This document shows positions 44,301-51,920 of a DNA stretch of 64,000 bases, piece by piece (positions within the stretch are counted from its first letter, which is position 1; the number at the start of each line of letters is the position of its first letter). The notes beneath the pieces are model-generated. The model ran no database searches. It was not told the DNA's origin and saw nothing but the letters and a program-made list of their open reading frames with translations. A program made the translations under genes and the position numbers. The stretch comes from Bacteroidales bacterium (lineage in GTDB: Bacteria; Bacteroidota; Bacteroidia; Bacteroidales; VadinHA17): contig JADKBK010000002.1 in NCBI GenBank assembly GCA_016715075.1, positions 310,001-374,000 of the forward strand, read 5' to 3'.

Positions 44301-44565
44301 TATGAATAAGTCAGGTTCATTTACAATGAAAGAAATTAATTATAAAAAAGGTGATCTGTTATATCTGTTTTCAGACGGGTTCCAGGATCAGTTTGGCGGG
44401 GAATTTGACAAAAAGTATTTAGTTCCACATTTTCGCCTGACACTGCTGGAAATCCATAAATTGCCGATGTCAGAACAAAAGGAGATCCTTGAAAATAAAC
44501 TTAATGACTGGATGAAAGGGGCAGTCCAGACAGATGATATTACCGTAATTGGCATTCGATTATAG
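41308..44565 (+). CDS. Periplasmic propeller sensor with cytoplasmic SpoIIE-type PP2C phosphatase
   Basis: 1085 aa from ATG 41308 (overlapping the upstream stop); Met31 at 41398 gives a cleaner signal peptide (MKSGGILLLFFLISTVHAF). About 14 Reg_prop repeats (e.g. IIQDIHGHLWIGTGNGLSRY, VWIGTQKGLLNI) form a double seven-bladed propeller to about residue 665. A Y_Y_Y domain (about 685-750) is followed by a TM (WWFYPLTMIIMVLLTFIYI), a coiled coil (about 790-830) and a SpoIIE domain (about 840-1085) with DFYWL, ADCTGHGVPGAF and DGMDIALCV metal-site motifs. It has a phosphatase where hybrid two-component systems have a kinase. Output is probably an anti-sigma-factor antagonist, none of which is encoded nearby. 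Confidence 0.93.
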   Translation: MSTLPTSSNPCCRRCISAFLISAGILIKSCMKSGGILLLFFLISTVHAFPQSYNFRTFNSEDGLTQSYVYSIIQDIHGHLWIGTGNGLSRYNGIVFETYPASDSLSDSFITCSIDDGKYLWFGQYNGGLSCFDGKRNNSINAHKLNLSPVTHFAKSSDGRIWASTYSDGLLKLDRDSGVIKNSRFSEQVNILTFDFLDDGEFLAGTNSGLVFCRFKESGEIEIIRHVSEIPESKITCIQRIRSRSGFYIATENDGIFELTFNDSQFKVLKIIPENDYDFKNIQDVYEDSNSNIWLCTFGKGLIKINCSATGEFQGINYFNRTNGFPADDVKTIYEDREGNLWSGNYGQGLTLITPKTFSVYSFDDARYGNNILSFFFDQKYRWVGTDQGLLKIDQLTNQAVKFYGNNSGLPNDKVTSIYSADGKKLWIGTAQNGVFLMETGNDKIFKYPVGNGALENSITIITGKGEQVWIGTQKGLLNINSRTNGKTWYTINQGGLPHNNINYLYFDGTGKLWISTPGSTLAYIQDEKVFKIPFNTLSGILTLGPIAEDSDSRIWVGSNGSGVFMLQSDSIVNLTVKDGLVSNYCYSIICDDQQNIWIGHKGGLSRIKTTDFTVKPIQRIGNISDTYQFNPNAVFKDRQGKIWFGSGKGMVIYDRYMENPRFLPPLLEITSIKIDGEETNIAEKIILPPGIYKIKIDFLGISLKEPALVTYQYKLDGYDQWSEITKNTSITYPRLTDGNYKFILKARSGDGTVSESPVTIDIIIKVPVWKKWWFYPLTMIIMVLLTFIYIKRREYRFQAEKRILEEKVMERTYEIQSQKNEIELQRDIIKDKNASITSSIKYASHIQNAVLPPVGLIDKLLPENFILSKPKDIVSGDFYWLTEADNQIVITVADCTGHGVPGAFMSLLGILFLNEIVNIEGITTSVDIVTKLREKLVNCLQQGRSDVPVTDGMDIALCVIDKNKKTIQYTGGVNDLIYISKGELNVIKADQSSVCAFMNKSGSFTMKEINYKKGDLLYLFSDGFQDQFGGEFDKKYLVPHFRLTLLEIHKLPMSEQKEILENKLNDWMKGAVQTDDITVIGIRL

Positions 44566-44605
44566 ACGACTTCAGATCTGTTGTTCTCTCAAATAATCAC
44601 TAAAT

Positions 44606-44920
44606 TTAATCAACTATCGGTACGGGTATCTCTCCTCCCTTTTCCCGGAGAGGGATATCATTTTTCCTGCCACGGAATTTTATTGAAATACCACGATTGT
44701 CTTCATTGCGGACAATCCTGATAAATTTTTGCTTTTTCACAACCATACTATCGCAGTCGGATATTTCCTGATAATTACTGCTATAGTTTAAGTCCCTTGA
44801 AATACTGATTACATCGCCCTTAAAAAGTAAAAAAACAAAAATTATTAATTTTACAATGAACAATGGTATAATTACTTTCTTCAATGGTATAATTGCTTTC
44901 TTTAATTTTTCCCAATTCAT
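44606..44920 (-). CDS. Small single-TM protein of unknown function
   Basis: 104 aa. A short basic cytoplasmic N-terminus contains a duplicated segment (KAIIPLK/KVIIPLF) encoded by a 21-bp tandem repeat at 44861-44902. One TM (LFIVKLIIFVFLLF) follows, then a soluble domain of about 70 residues with a Cys and many basic residues. No family recognised. Convergent with the phosphatase gene, 40 bp away. Coding is plausible but not certain. Confidence 0.5.
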   Translation of the reverse strand: MNWEKLKKAIIPLKKVIIPLFIVKLIIFVFLLFKGDVISISRDLNYSSNYQEISDCDSMVVKKQKFIRIVRNEDNRGISIKFRGRKNDIPLREKGGEIPVPIVD

Positions 44921-45421
44921 AATAACATATTTTTATTATAACGGCTGATGTGTCCGTTTCTGTATACTGAGACCCATGCAAATGTCTTTTATTATTAGTT
45001 TCAAAGTACACAGAATGTCATAAGCCCTGAGTCCCGGGTAGTACAAAAACCAGGCCATCATTTCAGGTTCACTTCTCAGGCAATTAAATAAGAAGCCTGG
45101 TGGTACTCAAAGACATTGACATTATCCTTATTCCACCCACCCCTGACCCCTCCCTGGAGGGGAACCTACCAATAAACTTTTGTCTTTTTCCTTTGGACTT
45201 TTATCTTGATTTGTACTATTTAAGTTATAGTGTTTCGTTTTGTACTAAAAATTTTCCACTATCCTGATAAAAACGTTCGCGACTATTTTATTTAATCAAT
45301 CAATTTAAAATCAGGGCATAATACTCTTATTGTACTCTTAATAGATTAACCAGTATTGTTGTCTTGGAAGGCGCCGGGTCAAAGAGTGTCGTTTGCAGTA
45401 CTTTTTCGCTATTTTTGCAAT
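44921..45421. other. Intergenic region at the left edge of the comM-flanked island
   Basis: About 500 bp with no credible gene. It contains the C-rich repeat and the degenerate comM 5' copy (45136-45290, listed separately). The remaining 130 bp up to 45421 are AT-rich and should contain any promoter of the LytTR gene. Confidence 0.55.
45136..45290 (+). pseudogene. Degenerate copy of the comM upstream region and first codons
   Basis: 45136-45167 is identical over 32 bp to 51781-51812 (C-rich repeat upstream of comM). A divergent T-rich stretch follows. Then 45236-45290 matches 51886-51940 with about seven substitutions over 55 bp. The match covers the comM leader (TATAGTGTTTCGTTTTGT), the start (ATG changed to ATC) and six further codons, and stops at GTTCGC. 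A second comM remnant lies at 50308-50516, so this is the left edge of a disrupted comM duplicate. Confidence 0.85.
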
Positions 45422-45504
45422 ATGATTAAGACTTTTCAATTAACTAAAAGGATTAAGAATAAATTTTTTGGGCAGCAACGCACCTTCTCATTGCATTATC
45501 ATTC

Positions 45505-46251
45505 GTGTTTATTGCTAATGACAATACATTCCTTGAACTACTTAAAACCTCATCATTTTACACAGATATTGTTTTCTCGGTGACAATGACTTTTAGTATA
45601 GGATTCTATTTAAATTTCTTAAATGAAAAATTGGATAAAGATTATTCCTGGTATGCTACATTTAAAGCCCGTTTAATTAGACAACTATTTCTGGGCGTAT
45701 TGATCCCGCTTTTTGTAGCAATGGCTTCTGAAATATTCTATTTGTACGCTATCGGTATAACATTTGCAAAAAGCTCAATTCTTAATTTAGAATTACCACT
45801 TGCCTTTATTTTTCTTGTTCTTCTGAATTTGATTTCTTTTGCAGGTTATCTGTTCATCCATAAACAAAAAGAGACAATAATATTGAAAGAACAAATTATT
45901 GTCAGTCCACCAAAAAGTATTGAATATATTACTGTACTAAAAGGATTTACGGAAGAAAGAATTGAATTGAGCAAATGTGCTATAATTATGACTTCTGATA
46001 AGATGTTATGGTTACAAACTTATAGTGGCGAAAAATATCGTTTGCAGGGAAATTTGGAGGAATGGGAAGAAAAATTAAAATATTCCAACTTTTACAGGAT
46101 CAACCGACAATATCTTGTTGCATTCAAAGCAATTCAGTCTGTTGAAAACACAGAAACCAGAAAACTGAAAGTTAATTTTATAATTCCTGCAGCTAAAGTT
46201 TATATTTCCAAGCCAAATGTTGCCAGCTTCAGGCAATGGTGGAAACAATAA
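45505..46251 (+). CDS. Membrane-bound LytTR-domain transcription factor, probably frameshifted near its start
   Basis: The 248-codon open frame starts only at a GTG. Several TMs (about 20-130) precede a C-terminal LytTR DNA-binding domain (about 150-245: ITVLKGFTEERIELSKC, FYRINRQYLVAFKAIQS). In another frame just upstream, ATG 45422 encodes MIKTFQLTKRIKNKFFG, a typical basic N-terminus of this family. The two frames join if one base is gained or lost around the T6G3 run at 45464-45472. The native gene is therefore probably 45422-46251. There is no receiver domain; it would act as a one-component membrane regulator. First gene of the island. Confidence 0.75.
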   Translation: MFIANDNTFLELLKTSSFYTDIVFSVTMTFSIGFYLNFLNEKLDKDYSWYATFKARLIRQLFLGVLIPLFVAMASEIFYLYAIGITFAKSSILNLELPLAFIFLVLLNLISFAGYLFIHKQKETIILKEQIIVSPPKSIEYITVLKGFTEERIELSKCAIIMTSDKMLWLQTYSGEKYRLQGNLEEWEEKLKYSNFYRINRQYLVAFKAIQSVENTETRKLKVNFIIPAAKVYISKPNVASFRQWWKQ

Positions 46252-46366
46252 TGGACAGATCAGATGGCTTTTTGTCCACTTCAGTTTTATTTCAATATAA
46301 TAGCGGGCTTTTAGGATAAAATTAAATCATTTTTGCAAAATATTTTACATAAAATATCAGGCAAAA

Positions 46367-46975
46367 ATGAATAAAAACATGTTACTTTTTTTGCTGCTGA
46401 CCATCTCCCCGGTTACAGATGCGCACAACAAGCCAAAGCCAATTTCAATTTCATTTTTTAACGAATCAACAGCAATTCCATTCTCGCGATTTTTCACATC
46501 GCCCATACACCCGGGAATACAATTTGGAACAGAATTTAATTACAAGGTCGGAGAGCATTCCCGACTATTTCAGACAACCAATATTTGTTATTTTTATCAT
46601 TCCCACCTTGCACAGGGGATAGGACTTAACACAGAATCAGGATATGAATATCGCATAAAAGGGGGACTTGCTTTAGCAGGACTTTTGGGTGTGGGATATA
46701 TGCACACTTTTGTAACAGCTGAAGAATTTATTTTTACAAAGGGATACTACGAAAAGAAACCAGATAAAGGAAATGGAAGATTATATCCATCTTTTTCTTT
46801 GGATATTGGCTACTATCTGAAAAAAACAGAAAAGAACAGCTCTAAAATATTTATTCGCTATCATTCCTGGGCTGAGTACCCTTATTCACCAGGCTTTATT
46901 CCTGTAATGACACACATCAGCTTACACATTGGTGCCATACTGTTTATCAATACTAAGACTAAGAAAAATGATTAA
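46367..46975 (+). CDS. Predicted outer-membrane beta-barrel protein
   Basis: 202 aa. Signal peptide (1-19, ending TDA). Alternating strands rich in aromatic and Gly residues follow (GIQFGTEFNYKVGEHSRLFQTTNICYFYH, YEYRIKGGLALAGLLGVGYMHTF, YPSFSLDIGYYLKK, HISLHIGAILFI), consistent with an eight-stranded barrel. No named family. Its stop overlaps the ATG of the following serine hydrolase by 8 bp, so they are coupled. Confidence 0.75.
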   Translation: MNKNMLLFLLLTISPVTDAHNKPKPISISFFNESTAIPFSRFFTSPIHPGIQFGTEFNYKVGEHSRLFQTTNICYFYHSHLAQGIGLNTESGYEYRIKGGLALAGLLGVGYMHTFVTAEEFIFTKGYYEKKPDKGNGRLYPSFSLDIGYYLKKTEKNSSKIFIRYHSWAEYPYSPGFIPVMTHISLHIGAILFINTKTKKND

Positions 46976-48148
46976 AACAAAATATTTTATTATTGTCTTG
47001 CTTATGCTAAACTCTTGCAGAAAAGGAGAACCAATTGAACCGGTTTTTTATGATTGTAATTTCAATTTTGCAGACAGTAGTTCAACAAATCCGGACATGG
47101 ATAAATATCAGTCATTGTTAAACGATATGACTTCAGAAGGTGTAGTTGGTGTTACAATGTCTGTATATCACACACAGTCTGGAATGTGGATGGGAGCAAG
47201 CGGTAAAGCAGATCTGCACAACAACATTGATATGAAGTCGTGTAATATTTCCCGGGTAGGATCGACAGTGAAATTGTTTACTGCTGTCACAATATTAAAG
47301 CTAATCGAGGAAGGAAAGCTGAATTTGGATGATAAAATTTCATCCTATTTGCTAGGAGATATTATTAATAAAATCGAAAATGCTGATAAAGCAACTATCC
47401 GACAGCTGCTGCAGCATTCAAGTGGCATTTATAACTATATTCAGAATCTAAAATTTCAAACTGCCTCTCTCAATGACTTTATCCGAGAATGGAAGCCTGC
47501 CGATTTATTATATTACACATACAACCAGAAGGCATACTTCAAGCCTGGCGAAGATGTTCAATACTCAAACACTGGATATGTTTTGCTTGGGCTATTAATA
47601 GAAAAAATTGAAGGGAAACATTTCTATAACGTATTTGAAGAAAAGATATTTAATCCTCTTGGCCTGACCATGACCAGGTTTGCAGCAAAAGAACATATTC
47701 CCCATGGAATTGTGAGGGGATATATTGATATGTATAGCAAATTGCAGGTAACAGAAAGCACCTACTTTAGTGGTTGGGATTATTACACAGCAGACGGTGG
47801 ATTAATCTCGAATCCTTATGATATGAATGTTTTTTTCAGAGCATTGATGAATAGGCAAATTATAAACGCAAATTCATTGGACCAGATGCTGACCTGGAAA
47901 TCACCCAATAAGCCAGACCCGGCTTTCTTCCCCATCTCCTATGGTTTGGGCATTTTCAAAATTGAAACTGAAAAGGAATTGCATATATGCACAGCGGTGA
48001 CGCAGTTGGTTATTACGCAAATATGCTCTATTTCCCACGTGACAGCACAACTATTATATATGCGGTAAATAGTAATTATGGTAAGATTGACCAATTTGTT
48101 TCAACAAAAAAAGCAATGGAGAAAATTATTATGGCTACAAAAGAATAA
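46968..48148 (+). pseudogene. Serine hydrolase (class C beta-lactamase/DD-peptidase family) with C-terminal frameshift
   Basis: Lipoprotein (VLLMLNSC after ATG 46968; the frame also reaches back to 46929). Catalytic motifs are SxxK in GSTVKLFT and YxN in YSNTGYVLLG. The third motif is out of frame: after KELH (about 47985) the frame runs on to a stop at 48068 as unrelated sequence. The alternative frame gives MHSGDAVGYYANMLYFPRD and continues to TAA 48148, exactly the expected HxG motif and C-terminus. One indel near GCATATATGC therefore separates the two. Either decayed or a sequencing error. Confidence 0.82.
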
Positions 48149-48197
48149 CAAAACAAAGAGTTGTAAAATTTTATTTATTGACTAATCAGAAAAAAAT

Positions 48198-49196
48198 ATG
48201 AAATCAATAACTTTTCTCTTTATTATGACCGGTTTATTTCTTTGTTCTTGTGATAAGGAAAATAATATTACACCATCAGAAAATCAAATAGGAGAATTAA
48301 AAATAGAAAACCTTATAACTTTAGATTCAGATATTCCGGCAGATTTCTATAACGATTTGACTTTTACAGATGAAAATACAGGCTATGCAATTTCAAGAAA
48401 CGGGAAAATTGTTAAAACTGTGGATGCCGGTGAAACATGGACTTTGCTGAACTCAACAGTTAGTTTCTATCTCAACAGGATACAATTTATTAACGATAGC
48501 ATAGGCTATGTAATTGGGGGTGATACAGGAGGAAGCTATCTTTTGAAAACCAAAAATGCAGGTCAATCCTGGAGCGTAAAAAACCTTGAAAGTACTGAAA
48601 ATTTCTTTCCAACCGGTATGTTTTTCAAAAATGAAAATGAAGGTTATATCACAGGATTCAGATTATTTATTAAAACAATTAACGGAGGCGAGAGTTGGAG
48701 TGCTGTCTTAGCTTCTACAAATGAAAATTTCAGTGATGTAAAATTCAAAGACAATAACATCGGAATTGCAACAATAAATACAAGTGATTATTATAAAACC
48801 ACAAATGCAGGTGTTAGCTGGCAAATCATGAAGTCAGATAATCTCAATAACTTAAGCAAAATTTATTTTGTTGGGGGCAAAACACTTATTAAAAGTGGAA
48901 ATAAGTTAGTTGATGTAGCAGCAGGCAAAACAATAACTATTCCTGATCCGGCAGAAAAACTACTATTTTTAAATGAAAATAAATGTATTGGGATAGGACA
49001 ACACTATGAATCAGGTTTTTTCCCCTACGGAGATATACTACTGACTAATAATAACTGGTCCTCATTTCTTCAAAAGAGTTATCCTCCCTATACAGAACTT
49101 ATGGATATTAGTGCTATCGCAAAAATTAATAATCATAGAACAATGATTATAGGCAGAGGAGCATCCAAAACAAAAATTATTCTTTTGAGTTATTAA
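48198..49196 (+). CDS. YCF48/BNR-type beta-propeller lipoprotein
   Basis: 332 aa. Lipoprotein signal with LFLCSC (Cys18). Repeated blades carry the GxTW/GxSW-type motif: DAGETWTLLNS, NAGQSWSVKN, NGGESWSAVL, NAGVSWQIMK, each preceded by a NxGYxI/TG-like strand. The fold is that of the photosystem II assembly factor-like propellers common as exported lipoproteins in Bacteroidota. Ligand unknown. Part of the island, 49 bp after the hydrolase. Confidence 0.85.
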   Translation: MKSITFLFIMTGLFLCSCDKENNITPSENQIGELKIENLITLDSDIPADFYNDLTFTDENTGYAISRNGKIVKTVDAGETWTLLNSTVSFYLNRIQFINDSIGYVIGGDTGGSYLLKTKNAGQSWSVKNLESTENFFPTGMFFKNENEGYITGFRLFIKTINGGESWSAVLASTNENFSDVKFKDNNIGIATINTSDYYKTTNAGVSWQIMKSDNLNNLSKIYFVGGKTLIKSGNKLVDVAAGKTITIPDPAEKLLFLNENKCIGIGQHYESGFFPYGDILLTNNNWSSFLQKSYPPYTELMDISAIAKINNHRTMIIGRGASKTKIILLSY

Positions 49197-49212
49197 TTGT
49201 TATAAGCATTTA

Positions 49213-49617
49213 ATGAAGGACGGGATGAAAACAAAATTTTTAAATTTCCTGTTAATTATCACTTCACTTTCAGGATATTTAGAATGGAGTGGAAACAGCC
49301 ATATCTTCCTCTTCAAGGCCGAGGCAGATATCTTTTCTAAACTATTTACTGACCCTGTTTCGTTACTTCACCCTTTTATAATTCTGCCGCTTGCAGGTCA
49401 AATACTTTTACTGATTACATTATTTCAGAAACGACCGGATAAAACATTAACCTGCATTAGTATTGCAGTATTAGGATTATTGTTGGGTTTTATGTTTGTT
49501 ATTGGCCTGATCAAATTGAATTTTAAAATAATAGTTTCAACTATTCCATTCTTAACTATTGCAGTATTGAGTGTTTTAGACATTAAAAAAACAAAAATAA
49601 ATGAAAGACCGGATTAG
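49213..49617 (+). CDS. Small integral membrane protein of unknown function
   Basis: 134 aa with about four hydrophobic segments (residues about 10-28, 47-68, 80-102 and 108-123) and a basic C-terminal tail. The first loop reads SGYLEWSGNSHIFLF. No known family recognised. It starts 16 bp after the propeller lipoprotein and ends 125 bp before the cupin gene. Confidence 0.7.
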   Translation: MKDGMKTKFLNFLLIITSLSGYLEWSGNSHIFLFKAEADIFSKLFTDPVSLLHPFIILPLAGQILLLITLFQKRPDKTLTCISIAVLGLLLGFMFVIGLIKLNFKIIVSTIPFLTIAVLSVLDIKKTKINERPD

Positions 49618-49742
49618 TTGGTGGGATGAGTTGGTTCTCAACAATGGACTGTTATATAATCGGAACAAACAAAACAGGAAATAGTATAAGAGGAGATAAT
49701 ATTATTATCAGATTAAGAATTAAAAATAAAGGGAGGATTTGC

Positions 49743-50111
49743 ATGAAAACGACTATAAACTATTGGAACCCACTGAAAGAACTTAAGTTAAGTGATTGGG
49801 AAGAAATTGAAGGCTCAGATGGGAATCTTTGGCAGTTAACTCTGTCAGAAGATCCTCAAAACGGTGATTACACCAGATTAACCAAATTTCTGGCTGGATA
49901 TAATACAGAAAAATTTGGTGCTAAGAGACATATTTACCCTGAAGAAGTTTTTGTTGTTTCAGGAAGGCTTTATGATAAAGCTTTCAATTTGTGGATTGAA
50001 ACCGGACATTATGCCAGTCGTCCTGCAGGAGAACTTCATGGTCCGTTTATAGCTGAAAATGATGTGATAATATTAGAGATGTCATATCCAAGTCAGTCGT
50101 CAATTATTTAA
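49743..50111 (+). CDS. Cupin-domain protein (ChrR-like)
   Basis: 122 aa from ATG 49743, which has a good ribosome-binding site (GGGAGG, 7 bp upstream); the frame is open back to 49626 but the added residues look non-coding. A single cupin barrel has the metal-site motif KRHIYPEEVFVVSGRLYD (H and E ligands) and a second part ending GELHGPFIAENDVIILEM with the final His. Resembles the anti-ECF-sigma ChrR-type or cytosolic metal-binding cupins. Substrate unknown. Confidence 0.8.
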   Translation: MKTTINYWNPLKELKLSDWEEIEGSDGNLWQLTLSEDPQNGDYTRLTKFLAGYNTEKFGAKRHIYPEEVFVVSGRLYDKAFNLWIETGHYASRPAGELHGPFIAENDVIILEMSYPSQSSII

Positions 50112-50307
50112 GTTACTTATTCAATCTTCGGATATCTTTATTTTTTCCTTGGCGGTATGTTGCTTTCAGAGTAAAAAACTCAACGGTCAGAGGGGCAGTT
50201 TGCAGGATTGTCAGACGTTGTTTTCTTCCTTGGAGGTAATATATACGAATGTCAGACAAAAGGATTTTTACAAGAAGCCAATTGATCGTAAGAGAGTGGG
50301 CTGTAGG

Positions 50308-50516
50308 TTTATTGAATTGAAGAGGCAGGTAATGTCGTTGATTCTTTAAACGGACTCATGGAGTAAGATTCTGTAAAAGTTGATCTGGTTGAGATTTTCA
50401 GAAATGAAGCAAATAAGTATGATGTGGATTTTTCAGATGTATGCGAACAGGAAAATGTAAAAAGAGCAATTGAGGTAGCTGCAGCAGGAGGACATAATTT
50501 AATCATATAGGCTCGG
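50308..50516 (+). pseudogene. Degenerate internal fragment of comM
   Basis: About 200 bp closely similar to 52380-52587 of the intact comM. Translated, it reads VKVDLVEIFRNEANKYDVDF, then SDVCEQENVKRAIEVAAAGG and HNLII, followed by a stop (TAG) just before the Walker A motif. The 5' part (50308-50360) is more diverged. The remainder of comM (AAA core and C-terminus) is missing. With the 5' remnant at 45236-45290 it brackets the island. 50112-50307, between the cupin gene and this remnant, holds nothing recognisable. Confidence 0.9.
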
Positions 50517-50647
50517 TTCAAGATTATTAAATTTGGACAATTAGATTATTCTTCTGAAATTTAAACTGCAATATTTACTGTTCTGATCTATTCGAACGAA
50601 TTATAATAGGTAATTCTAATAAAGCCATGTATTTATAAAAGATAATT

Positions 50648-51505
50648 ATGAAGGTCATTACTCCTATTAGACTAAACTTCATTCTGTGCCTGATTATAGT
50701 ATCTGTGGGTGCTTCAGGTCAGCATGATACGACTATTTACTTTTCTATATACTCAAAAGTAACAGACTCCAAATCTAATGCAGTTTATTATTCCCAAGTT
50801 GTCAAGAAAGAAAATGACCTTTTCAGCATGATGGATTATACTTTAAAAAATAAGAGATGGATTCCATCTAATTACACAGTCATCAGAAGAGAAAATGACA
50901 ACCTATTCAGATTGACATCACAATCCCAAACGAATAAGAGTAAAAATGTAATTGTAAAACGGTTTTTCATCAGGACAGACAGTGGATACAGGATAAAGGA
51001 CTATAATGATACTATTCTGATTCAGGAAGGTAAGAGCAAACTTATATTTCCATTAATAAAATTTGGAACCTGGCGATTTTATAACTCTTCAACAGGGAAA
51101 ATTAGTACTGAACGAACATATAATGACGATCAAATACTTACCTCTAATTACTATATAAGTGATACTGAATATATTGATGAACCCTTTGTCATTGTTGAAA
51201 AGATGCCGGTATATCCAGGAGGTGATGCTGTATTATTACAAGATATTGCCAAACATACCATGTATCCTGAAGAGGCTAAAGAGAAAAACATTACTGGAAG
51301 TGTCCTTGTCAGATTTGCAATATTGAAAGATGGATCGATCGGATGTGTCAGTTTGCCAAAAAAGGTTCACCCACTTCTCGATACGGCAGCTATTAAGACA
51401 GTTTATTCACTTCCGAAGCAGTTTAAGCCTGGTGAACAAGGGGGCAGAAAAGTAAATGTTTGGTATATGGTACCGGTTAATTTTTTTATTCAAACAAAGG
51501 AGTAA
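50648..51505 (+). CDS. TonB C-terminal domain protein
   Basis: 285 aa. A signal peptide (1-24, ending GASG) is followed by an N-terminal region of about 160 residues of unknown fold. The last 95 residues are a TonB_C domain: MPVYPGGDAVLLQDIAKHTMYPEEAKEKNITGSVLVRFAILKDGSIG and the FKPGEQGGRKVNVWYMVPVNF ending. There is no N-terminal energising TM anchor, so it is a secreted TonB-domain protein rather than a classical energy transducer. It lies between the comM fragment and intact comM. Confidence 0.87.
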   Translation: MKVITPIRLNFILCLIIVSVGASGQHDTTIYFSIYSKVTDSKSNAVYYSQVVKKENDLFSMMDYTLKNKRWIPSNYTVIRRENDNLFRLTSQSQTNKSKNVIVKRFFIRTDSGYRIKDYNDTILIQEGKSKLIFPLIKFGTWRFYNSSTGKISTERTYNDDQILTSNYYISDTEYIDEPFVIVEKMPVYPGGDAVLLQDIAKHTMYPEEAKEKNITGSVLVRFAILKDGSIGCVSLPKKVHPLLDTAAIKTVYSLPKQFKPGEQGGRKVNVWYMVPVNFFIQTKE

Positions 51506-51920
51506 ACTTTAATTAGCGCCGAATTAGAATATTTTCGAAATTTGGTTTCAGCGGCATTTCTTTCCAAATAAAACATTGCCAATTAGAATAAGTAACCCCC
51601 GACATGTCTGCACAGACATAGTGGATGATCCCTGTTGCAAATCCGGAGGGTAACGGGTGTTTTTTACCTGAAACCTAACCGGGCCTTTTAAGTACTATCC
51701 ACAATTTTTTTGAACTGTCATTGCGAGCGCCGCGAAGCAATCCCATCTTCCTTTCTCTGAGTCAGCTTAACACGTTTCTACCCACCCCTGACCCCTCCCT
51801 GGAGGGGAACCTGTTCAATTAACTTTTCTCTTTTTACTTTTGTCTTTTTACTTTTGTCTTTTGTCTTAAGATTTCCTACATTTGATATAGTGTTTCGTTT
51901 TGTGCTAAAAACTTACCGCT
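51506..51920. repeat. Repeat-containing leader region of comM
   Basis: 415 bp without a gene. A small ATGTCTG/AGACAT hairpin lies near 51604. At 51718-51746 is a palindromic element starting TGTCATTGCGAGC and ending GAAGCAATCC, related to the one at 12510. At 51781-51812 is the C-rich repeat identical to 45136-45167, followed by TTTTGTCTT-type short repeats (51823-51868) up to the comM start. Confidence 0.8.

Noticed and set aside
45356..45583. 75-codon ORF starting MLSWKAPG as a separate gene
   Set aside because: Only its middle part (MIKTFQLTKRIKNKFFG) looks coding, and this is best explained as the frameshifted N-terminus of the LytTR gene.
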